Assembly (NCBI GenBank): GCA_033763355.1
Contig: JANRKT010000082.1
Location: 1 to 20,244, forward strand
Reading direction: 5' to 3'
DNA: 20,244 nucleotides
Source of the DNA: JANRKT01 sp033763355
GTDB lineage: Bacteria > Bacteroidota > Bacteroidia > Chitinophagales > Chitinophagaceae
The position numbers and the translations under genes were made by a program. The notes under the pieces were generated by a model. That model made no database searches. It saw nothing but the letters and a program-made list of their open reading frames with translations, and was not told the DNA's origin. The stretch's first letter is position 1; each line of letters starts with the position of its first letter. Positions 8,001 to 14,080 of this stretch are shown here, in pieces.

Positions 8001-9568
8001 GTGTTGGCCTCATATCTCCGCCGCCTCATCACGATATTTATTCTATTGAAGACCTTGCGCAATTGATATTTGATCTCAAAAATTCAAACAGGGCTGCAAG
8101 AATAAATGTAAAGCTCGTTAGCAAAGCAGGTGTAGGTACCATTGCAGCAGGTGTGGCCAAAGCAAAAGCGGATGTGATATTAATATCCGGTCATGATGGG
8201 GGAACAGGCGCTTCGCCGGTAAGCTCTATCAAACACGCCGGATTGCCCTGGGAACTCGGCCTTGCAGAAACACACCAGACCCTTGTAAGAAATAAACTAA
8301 GAAGCCGTGTAGTTGTGCAGGCAGACGGGCAAATGAAAACCGGACGTGATATTGCCATTGCAGCTTTGCTCGGCGCTGAAGAATGGGGAGTTGCTACTGC
8401 AGCATTGGTAGTGGAAGGATGCATCATGATGCGTAAATGTCATTTGAATACATGCCCGGTTGGTGTGGCAACACAGGACCCTGAATTACGCAAACGCTTC
8501 AGCGGCGACCCTGACCATGTAGTGAATTTCTTCAGGTTCATGGTGCAGGAATTAAGGGAAATAATGGCTGAACTCGGTTTTCGCACCGTTAATGAAATGA
8601 TCGGGCAGGTTGAATGCCTGCAGCCAAGAGAAAATATCAATCACTGGAAATTCAGCAAGCTTGATCTTTCGCCTGTATTGTATAAAGAACCCGCTTCTTT
8701 ATATACCGGTTTGTTTTGTGCGGAAGAGCAGGACCATGGCATCAGCGATGTGCTGGACTGGAAACTTCTTGAAAAAGCCAAACCTGCCATTGAAAGAAAA
8801 GAAAGGATTTTTGCTGAATTTGAAATTAAAAATACCGACCGTACGGCAGGAACCATTCTTTCAAACGAAATAACAAAGAAATACAAAGGCGCCGGTTTAC
8901 CGGAGGATACCATACATTTTAAATTTACTGGCACTGCAGGGCAAAGCTTTGGCGCATTCAACACCAAAGGTGTTACGCTTGAACTGGAAGGCGATGCCAA
9001 TGATTATTTCGGCAAAGGATTAAGTGGTGCAAGGCTTATCATTTATCCTCCCAAAGAAGCAAAGTATTCACCTGAAGAAAACATTATTATTGGTAATGTG
9101 GCATTTTACGGTGCAACAGACGGTGAAGCTTTTATCCGCGGCAAGGCAGGTGAACGTTTTGCAGTACGTAATTCAGGTGTGCATGCGGTAGTAGAAAGTG
9201 TGGGTGACCATGGATGCGAATACATGACCGGCGGACGTGTGGTAATACTGGGCGATACAGGCAGGAACTTTGCAGCAGGTATGAGCGGCGGCCTTGCTTA
9301 TGTGTATGATGTAAAAGGTAAATTCGGCATTAACTGCAATAAAGAGATGGTTGACCTTGACCCGCTGAATGATGAAGACATGCGGGAACTGCAGGACATG
9401 ATACAGCGCCATTATGCCTACACCGGAAGTACAGCAGCAAAATTTATACTGGATGATTTTGAAAACCAACTGCAGCATTTCATAAAAGTATTCCCCAGGG
9501 ATTACAAAAGGGTTCTTTTACAAAAGAAAGTAGAGCCTATTGAAACCATTAAACGAAAAGCAAGTTAA
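5036..9568 (+). CDS. gltB: Glutamate synthase, large (alpha) subunit
   Basis: The 1510-residue protein has full family length. GOGAT transfers the amide nitrogen of glutamine to 2-oxoglutarate, giving two glutamates. The class II glutaminase domain starts at Cys17 (DSCGIGF), so a 16-residue propeptide is expected to be removed to expose the catalytic Cys. EHRGACGCENNTGDGAG and HNGEINTLQGN also belong to this domain. The FMN/synthase domain (about 873-1210) has GAMSFGSIS, GKSNTGEGGED, KPGEGGQLPG and SGHDGGTGASP. The 3Fe-4S ligands are Cys1129, Cys1135 and Cys1140. The C-terminal GXGXG beta-helix runs from about 1260. The chosen ATG at 5036 is preceded by AAAAAGGA; a TTG at 5006 is in frame but less likely. 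gltD follows after 82 bp. Confidence 0.98.
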   Translation: MASNYGLYHPSFEHDSCGIGFVASIKGNKSHQNISDALTVLENMEHRGACGCENNTGDGAGIMIQTPHEFFFEECLKLGVHLPSFGKYGVGVIFFPKEIKLREECRDIFNRTADKLGLEILTYRKVPVNPEGIGATALSVEPEMEQVFVACPDHIIRPEDFERKLFVLRNHATHLINSTVKKDAIGFYIASLSYKTVVYKGQLTSLQVRQYFPDLNNKRIVSAFGLVHSRFATNTFPSWKLAQPFRFIAHNGEINTLQGNLNWLKTSEHSFTSPYFSKEEMEMLLPIVTGGQSDSACLNNMIELLTMTGRGLPHVMMMLIPEAWDGNDQMDQNKKAFYEYHASIMEPWDGPASISFTDGKIIGATLDRNGLRPSRYCVTTDDRVIMASETGVLPVDPGKVKEKGRLQPGKMFVVDMEQGRIISDEELKQKICSQKPYGDWLYQYKIRLEELPEPRVTFSHLSDESVLKYQKSFGYTTEDIDTLIKPMALDGKEPVGSMGTDIPLAVLSDQPQHLSSYFKQLFAQVTNPPIDPIRERMVMSLATFVGNNGNLLEEDPMHCHTVALKQPVLTSKELEKIRSIDTGIFQAKTLQTYFRADGKPDSLKRGIERLCRYAEDAVHDGFEVLILCDRAVDSDHAAIPSLLATAAVHHHLIRKGLRGQVGIVVEAGDVWEVHHFACLLAFGATAINPYLALATIRNMKANGTLQTGLDWEQLRYNYIKAVCDGLLKVFSKMGISTLQSYQGAQIFEILGINQEVVDKYFTGAVSRIQGVGLEEIAKEALVKHYFAFSKKDVPVNRLPVGGIYQWKRKGEFHLFNPTSIHLLQYATKMNDYNTFKKYSKYVNDQSEKAATLRSLFEFKRNRASLSIDEVEPAENIYKRFATGAMSFGSISWEAHTTLAIAMNRLGGKSNTGEGGEDERRYEPLPNGDSMRSAIKQVASARFGVTSLYLTEADELQIKMAQGAKPGEGGQLPGHKVDEWIGRTRHSTPGVGLISPPPHHDIYSIEDLAQLIFDLKNSNRAARINVKLVSKAGVGTIAAGVAKAKADVILISGHDGGTGASPVSSIKHAGLPWELGLAETHQTLVRNKLRSRVVVQADGQMKTGRDIAIAALLGAEEWGVATAALVVEGCIMMRKCHLNTCPVGVATQDPELRKRFSGDPDHVVNFFRFMVQELREIMAELGFRTVNEMIGQVECLQPRENINHWKFSKLDLSPVLYKEPASLYTGLFCAEEQDHGISDVLDWKLLEKAKPAIERKERIFAEFEIKNTDRTAGTILSNEITKKYKGAGLPEDTIHFKFTGTAGQSFGAFNTKGVTLELEGDANDYFGKGLSGARLIIYPPKEAKYSPEENIIIGNVAFYGATDGEAFIRGKAGERFAVRNSGVHAVVESVGDHGCEYMTGGRVVILGDTGRNFAAGMSGGLAYVYDVKGKFGINCNKEMVDLDPLNDEDMRELQDMIQRHYAYTGSTAAKFILDDFENQLQHFIKVFPRDYKRVLLQKKVEPIETIKRKAS

Positions 9569-9583
9569 ACAGGAAAAAATTTC

Positions 9584-9620
9584 AACCGGCCAGGTTTCTG
9601 ATCTTAGTAAAGTGCCGGTT
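9584..9620 (+). other. Inverted repeat between gltB and gltD
   Basis: AACCGGC (9584-9590) and GCCGGTT (9614-9620) are perfect 7-base inverse complements with a 23-base loop. There is no following T-run, so this is not an intrinsic terminator. It may be a processing or stability hairpin between the cistrons, or chance. Confidence 0.35.
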
Positions 9621-9650
9621 ATTCTCATTTCAGCATATTGAATAAATACT

Positions 9651-11150
9651 ATGGGTAAACCAACAGGATTTTTGGAGTTTACAAGGGAATTACCGGCAAA
9701 AAAACCGGTAGAAGAGCGCATACAAAACTATCATGAATTTATTGAACGGTACAGTGATGAAAAACTGAACCAGCAGGCAGGGCGTTGTATGAACTGTGGT
9801 GTTCCTTTTTGCCACAACGGTTGCCCTCTTGGTAATGTAATACCTGAGTTCAACGATGCGGTTTATAACAAAGACTGGAAAGAGGCATATGACATTCTCA
9901 TTTCAACCAACAATTTCCCTGAGTTTACGGGACGCATTTGCCCGGCTCCCTGCGAAACAGCCTGCGTGCTGGGCATTAACCAGCCGGCTGTTGTTATTGA
10001 AGAAATAGAAAGGCACATCATCGAAATTGCATTTGACAAAGGTTTTGTAAAACCGCGGAAACCAAATATCAGGAGCGGTAAAAAAGTAGCAGTGGTAGGA
10101 AGCGGGCCGGCAGGAATGGCGGCAGCGGCACAATTGAACTATGCAGGCCATGCCGTAACGGTTTTTGAAAGAGACGACGCCCCGGGTGGTTTGTTACGCT
10201 ATGGCATACCTGATTTTAAACTTGAAAAATGGGTGATTGACCGGAGAATTAAACTGATGGAAGAAGAAGGGGTTGTTTTTAAATGCAATGCCAATGTGGG
10301 TGTCAATGTAAGTATCAATGATTTGCTGAGGGAATACCATGCTATTGTACTTGCCGGCGGTTCCACTGTTCCGAGGGATTTAAAAATTCCGGGAAGGGAA
10401 CTGAAAGGCGTCTATTTCGCAATGCATTTCCTTAAGCAACAGAATAAAAGAAACGCAGGAAAAGACCTTTTTGCCAATGCTGCAATTGAAAGCAATATTT
10501 TCAGCGAGAACATTCTTGCAAATAAAAAAAATGTAGTGGTGATAGGAGGAGGAGATACGGGAAGTGATTGTGTTGGCACATCCAACCGTCATAAGGCAAA
10601 AAGAGTAACACAATTTGAATTGCTCCCCAAGCCACCCGAAAACAGAACAGCATTCATGCCCTGGCCTACTTACCCCATGACATTAAAGACTTCCACATCG
10701 CATGAAGAAGGGGCTAACCGTAAATGGGCCATTGCAACAAAGGAATTTGTAGGAGACGGAAAAGGAAATCTGAAAGCATTAAAAATTGTAGACCTTGAAT
10801 GGACGGCAAGCACTGATGGGAGACCTGCACAGTTTACTGAAAGGCAGGGAAGCGAAAGGGAAATACCCTGCGAACTGGCGTTGCTGGCCATGGGTTTTGT
10901 GCACCCACAACATGAAGGTTTACTAAATGAATTAGGAGTAGAACTGGATGACAGAGGAAATGTAAAGGCTTCGGAAAAAACATACCATACTAACATTAAT
11001 AAAATATTTACTGCAGGCGATATGCGAAGGGGCCAAAGCCTGGTGGTATGGGCCATCAGTGAGGGGAGGGAATGTGCCCGTAAAGCAGATGAATTTTTAA
11101 CCGGCTCATCAATACTTGAATCAAGGGATACAAACACATTGATTGCATAA
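9651..11150 (+). CDS. gltD: Glutamate synthase, small (beta) subunit
   Basis: The 499-residue NAD(P)H-oxidising subunit passes electrons to GltB. The N-terminal domain has the cysteine groups CMNCGVPFCHNGC (Cys46, 49, 54, 58) and CPAPCETAC (Cys97, 101, 105), which hold 4Fe-4S clusters. A FAD-binding GxGxxG follows in VAVVGSGPAGMAA (150-155), and the NAD(P) motif is in VVVIGGGDTGSDC (about 298-310). FTAGDMRRGQSLVVWAISEGR near the C-terminus is the second FAD contact typical of GltD. Length and start (MGKPTGFLEF) agree with the family. It is probably co-transcribed with gltB, and the unit ends at the terminator at 11198. Confidence 0.97.
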   Translation: MGKPTGFLEFTRELPAKKPVEERIQNYHEFIERYSDEKLNQQAGRCMNCGVPFCHNGCPLGNVIPEFNDAVYNKDWKEAYDILISTNNFPEFTGRICPAPCETACVLGINQPAVVIEEIERHIIEIAFDKGFVKPRKPNIRSGKKVAVVGSGPAGMAAAAQLNYAGHAVTVFERDDAPGGLLRYGIPDFKLEKWVIDRRIKLMEEEGVVFKCNANVGVNVSINDLLREYHAIVLAGGSTVPRDLKIPGRELKGVYFAMHFLKQQNKRNAGKDLFANAAIESNIFSENILANKKNVVVIGGGDTGSDCVGTSNRHKAKRVTQFELLPKPPENRTAFMPWPTYPMTLKTSTSHEEGANRKWAIATKEFVGDGKGNLKALKIVDLEWTASTDGRPAQFTERQGSEREIPCELALLAMGFVHPQHEGLLNELGVELDDRGNVKASEKTYHTNINKIFTAGDMRRGQSLVVWAISEGRECARKADEFLTGSSILESRDTNTLIA

Positions 11151-11197
11151 ATAATTAATTAATATTTTACTCTGTTAAAAAGCCGCTTGAGAAGCCT

Positions 11198-11219
11198 AAA
11201 CCGCTTTCAGCGGTTTTTT
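11198..11219 (+). terminator. Intrinsic terminator after gltBD
   Basis: AAACCGCT (11198-11205), loop TTC, AGCGGTTT (11209-11216) form a perfect 8-bp stem followed directly by more T residues. It lies 48 bases after the gltD stop codon. Confidence 0.85.
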
Positions 11220-11315
11220 ATTATATAAAAATGTAATGCAACATAAATACAAGGGAATTGCGTAAAAATTACATTATTATACCCGCATCAGACATTTATA
11301 TAAGTATTTGATTAA

Positions 11316-11339
11316 CTTGAATTTATAAACAAATTCAAG
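11316..11339. promoter_or_regulatory. Perfect dyad 1 upstream of amt
   Basis: CTTGAATTT (11316-11324) and AAATTCAAG (11331-11339) are perfect inverse complements with a 6-base spacer. This looks like a binding site for a dimeric regulator, about 135 bp before the amt ATG. Regulator unknown. The whole stretch 11220-11473 contains no gene and is very AT-rich. Confidence 0.5.
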
Positions 11340-11344
11340 AGTTA

Positions 11345-11365
11345 TATTTTAATTGCATTAAAATA
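11345..11365. promoter_or_regulatory. Perfect dyad 2 upstream of amt
   Basis: TATTTTAAT (11345-11353), spacer TGC, ATTAAAATA (11357-11365): nine-base arms matching perfectly. AT-richness raises the chance of random palindromes, but the size and closeness to dyad 1 (centres about 27 bp apart) are notable. Confidence 0.45.
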
Positions 11366-11390
11366 ATAAATATGTGAGTATTTATTGATA

Positions 11391-11408
11391 AACTAACTCG
11401 ATTTAGTT
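11391..11408. promoter_or_regulatory. Short dyad 3 upstream of amt
   Basis: AACTAA (11391-11396) and TTAGTT (11403-11408) flank CTCGAT. The arms are only six bases, but it directly borders the candidate amt promoter. Confidence 0.35.
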
Positions 11409-11440
11409 GTAATTTTACCATGCGATTTTAAGTATATAAT
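11407..11440 (+). promoter_or_regulatory. Candidate amt promoter
   Basis: TTGTAA (11407-11412) and TATAAT (11435-11440) are separated by 22 bases, in the range of Bacteroidota promoters (longer than E. coli spacing). Transcription would start near 11446, giving a leader of about 28 bases that includes AACTAAAAACAAC. No GG-N10-GC sigma-54 pattern was found. Confidence 0.35.
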
Positions 11441-11473
11441 ATTTTTTAATATTAACAACTAAAAACAACTACA

Positions 11474-12868
11474 ATGAGTAAAAGTACAGCGAAGCAGGTT
11501 GCTCCTTTTCTGGTTTTGGCAATCGTGGCAATTGCGGCGATTTTTATTAAGCCAGTTGCAGACTTTGCGGATGCCACAAAGTATAATCCGGCAGATATTG
11601 CCTGGATTATCGTGGCAACTGCCCTCGTTTTCCTGATGACCCCGGGGTTGGCCTTCTTTTATGGTGGCATGGTTCATCGCAAAAATGTAATCTCCACTAT
11701 GATTAAAAGTGTGGTTGCAGCAGGAGTAGTTAGTATTTTATGGGTAACAGTAGGGTTTAGTCTTAGCTTTGGAGAATCCATTGGTGGTTTTATTGGCAAC
11801 CCTTCTACCTTCCTGTTCTTTAAGGGAGTTAATTCAGGCGCCCCATGGAGCCTTGCACCAAGCATACCTCTCACTCTTTTTGCCCTTTTCCAGTTAATGT
11901 TCGCAATTATTACGCCCGGGCTGGTAGTTGGCGCCGTTGCTGAGCGTATCCGCTTTACATCTTACATTTTATTTATAGCCCTCTTCAGTTTACTGGTATA
12001 TGCACCTCTTGCACACTGGAGCTGGCATCCTGAAGGTTTCCTGTTTAAAATGGGAGCATTAGACTTTGCCGGAGGTACCGTAGTACACATCTCTGCCGGT
12101 TGTGCTGCTTTGGCCGGTGCTCTTGTTTTAAAACGCCGCCAGGTGCATATTGAACAAAGAGAAATTCCTCCTGCTAATATCCCTTATGTCCTAATTGGAA
12201 CAGGCCTGTTGTGGTTTGGCTGGTTTGGATTTAATGCCGGTTCTGCATTGGGTGCAAATGCATTGTCTGTATCAGCCTTTGCTACCACAAACACTGCAGC
12301 AGCAGCAGCTGGTTTAAGCTGGATGTTTTTTGATGTAATGCGTGGTAAAAAACCTTCAGTACTCGGTTTTTGTATAGGTGCGGTGGTTGGTCTTGTGGCC
12401 ATCACCCCCGCGGCTGGTTTTGTTGCAATACCACAGAGTATTTTTGTTGGTGTAGTTGCAGCAATCATATCCAATGCAGCTGTGTATTACAAGCAAAAGT
12501 CTAAACTGGATGATACCCTTGATGTATTCCCCTGCCATGGTATTGGCGGTATGGTGGGCATGCTGATGACCGGTATATTCGCTACCAAAGCTGTAAACGG
12601 CGCAGGTAACGACGGTTTGTTCTATGGCAATGGAGCGTTCTTCTTCACCCAGCTGAAGGCTATGGCTATTGCTGTAGGTTACAGTTTTACTGTTTCATTC
12701 CTGATCTTCAAGTTTATCAACTTTATACTTCCTTTACGTGTAAGTTCTGAAGAAGAAGTTATCGGGCTTGATGCCACACAGCACAATGAAAAATACCTGC
12801 AGGGTACATTATTAATGCCAAGCAATGGCAAAATGGAAGAAAAACTCGTAGATGCAGACGCAGAATAA
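11474..12868 (+). CDS. amt: Ammonium transporter, Amt family
   Basis: The 464-residue inner-membrane protein has a hydrophobic N-terminal segment (about 10-28, signal peptide or extra helix) followed by about eleven transmembrane helices. Family signatures are FLMTPGLAFFYGGMVHRKN in the first core helix, AERIRF, DFAGGTVVHISAG and FPCHGIGGMVG. The pore twin histidines correspond to His205 and His355. It imports ammonium for the glutamate synthase encoded upstream. No glnK/PII gene is adjacent; an outer-membrane barrel gene follows instead. The C-terminal tail (about 420-464) is longer and more acidic than in E. coli AmtB. Expression is probably controlled from the dyad-rich region 11316-11440. 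Confidence 0.97.
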   Translation: MSKSTAKQVAPFLVLAIVAIAAIFIKPVADFADATKYNPADIAWIIVATALVFLMTPGLAFFYGGMVHRKNVISTMIKSVVAAGVVSILWVTVGFSLSFGESIGGFIGNPSTFLFFKGVNSGAPWSLAPSIPLTLFALFQLMFAIITPGLVVGAVAERIRFTSYILFIALFSLLVYAPLAHWSWHPEGFLFKMGALDFAGGTVVHISAGCAALAGALVLKRRQVHIEQREIPPANIPYVLIGTGLLWFGWFGFNAGSALGANALSVSAFATTNTAAAAAGLSWMFFDVMRGKKPSVLGFCIGAVVGLVAITPAAGFVAIPQSIFVGVVAAIISNAAVYYKQKSKLDDTLDVFPCHGIGGMVGMLMTGIFATKAVNGAGNDGLFYGNGAFFFTQLKAMAIAVGYSFTVSFLIFKFINFILPLRVSSEEEVIGLDATQHNEKYLQGTLLMPSNGKMEEKLVDADAE

Positions 12869-12874
12869 GAAAAA

Positions 12875-12921
12875 GGTACAGCATATAGTATAAGCTTCGG
12901 CAAAAAGCTTATCGCCGTACC
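12875..12921 (+). other. Hairpin between amt and the porin-like gene
   Basis: The inner stem ATAAGCTT (12890-12897) / AAGCTTAT (12905-12912) is perfect with a 7-base loop. An outer GGTAC (12875-12879) / GTACC (12917-12921) can close it. It is not followed by a T-run, so read-through to the porin gene is expected; it could protect the amt message or mark a processing site (inference). Confidence 0.55.
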
Positions 12922-12954
12922 CTTCTCTCATTTAAAAACTAAAAACAAAACACA

Positions 12955-14016
12955 ATGTTAAGAAAAATTCTCCTGCCTTCAGTGGCAGCTATTATCGGTG
13001 TGTCTGCATGGGCACAAGAAACTGCTAAAGAAGAAGAAAAACCTGCAACTAAGTTTTCAGGGTTTGTTGATGTGTATTACAAGTACGATCTCAGTAATTC
13101 TGCTGCCAATAATTATACAAGTTTTACCAACAGCCACAATTCCTTTGAACTGGGAATGGCCTCATTAAAAGTTGAGCACAGCATTGGTAAAGTAAGTATG
13201 GTAGCTGATCTTGGCTTTGGTAAAAGAGCCCGTGAATTTTCTTATAACGATGATGGCATTACAGCTTCAATCAAACAATTGTTCGTAAGCTATGCTGCTG
13301 CCGACTGGATTAAGTTTACCATGGGCAGCTGGGCAACACATGTGGGTTATGAACTGGTTGATGCCCCTGCCAACCGAAATTACAGCATGGCTTATATGTT
13401 CTCATGGGGGCCTTTCTTCCATACAGGACTTAAAGCTGATATTACTGCGGGAAAACACGGTTTTATGCTGGGTGTTGCAAACCCTACTGACCTTAAGTTC
13501 TCCCCGCTTACTGCAAAAAAATATGCCATTGCACAATACAGCTTTGCAGCAAGCGATAATTTTAAAGCCTATCTGAATTATGTTGGAGGTAAAAGATCCG
13601 TTGATTCTGCAAAAACCAACCAGGTTGACCTCGTGGTTATCGGAAAAGTAAGCGATAAATTCAGCATAGGTTACGACGGAACAGTAGCCAGCACCAAAAC
13701 ACAAACCGGCGGCAAGTATGGTGATGCACAAAGCTGGTGGGGTTCTGCCCTGTACCTGAATGTGGATCCCAAGCCTTCTTTCGGTTTAACACTCCGCGGT
13801 GAACTCTTTGATAACAAGAAATACCTTCTTCCGATTGGTACCGAAGGTGCAAGCATTTTTGCTACCACCCTTTCTGCCAATATTAAAGTAGGTTCATTGA
13901 TTATTATTCCTGAATTCCGTTTTGAAAGTTCCGGTAAAGATATTTATTCAAACAAGAGCGGTACCCCTAAATCCTCCGCCGCCAATCTCCTGCTTGCAGC
14001 AGTATATACATTCTGA
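12955..14016 (+). CDS. Outer-membrane beta-barrel protein (porin-like)
   Basis: The 353-residue protein starts with a clear signal peptide, cleavable after SAWA (residue 20), then an acidic linker ETAKEEEKP. The first strand is KFSGFVDVYYKYDL. The rest alternates polar and hydrophobic residues in strand-length stretches rich in Gly, Tyr and Phe (for example KVSMVADLGFGKRAREF and KAYLNYVGGKR). It ends in AAVYTF, with the terminal Phe typical of BAM-inserted barrels. It resembles Bacteroidota OmpL-like/BBP2 porins. Position directly behind amt suggests that it helps nitrogen compounds cross the outer membrane (inference). Its leader (AACTAAAAACAA before the ATG) is nearly the same as that of amt. 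The terminator at 14050 ends the unit. Confidence 0.88.
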   Translation: MLRKILLPSVAAIIGVSAWAQETAKEEEKPATKFSGFVDVYYKYDLSNSAANNYTSFTNSHNSFELGMASLKVEHSIGKVSMVADLGFGKRAREFSYNDDGITASIKQLFVSYAAADWIKFTMGSWATHVGYELVDAPANRNYSMAYMFSWGPFFHTGLKADITAGKHGFMLGVANPTDLKFSPLTAKKYAIAQYSFAASDNFKAYLNYVGGKRSVDSAKTNQVDLVVIGKVSDKFSIGYDGTVASTKTQTGGKYGDAQSWWGSALYLNVDPKPSFGLTLRGELFDNKKYLLPIGTEGASIFATTLSANIKVGSLIIIPEFRFESSGKDIYSNKSGTPKSSAANLLLAAVYTF

Positions 14017-14049
14017 TGAAAGCAGGTTAATTTTGGTCAATAATGAATC

Positions 14050-14080
14050 GGGGCAGCCTTAGTGCTGCCCCTGATTTTTT
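14050..14080 (+). terminator. Intrinsic terminator after the amt-porin unit
   Basis: GGGGCAGC (14050-14057), loop CTTAGT, GCTGCCCC (14064-14071), then TGATTTTTT. An ATC/GAT pair extends the stem with one bulged T. It lies at the convergent border with ppc, whose stop codon begins at its T-run; on the minus strand the T-run is weak. Confidence 0.9.
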
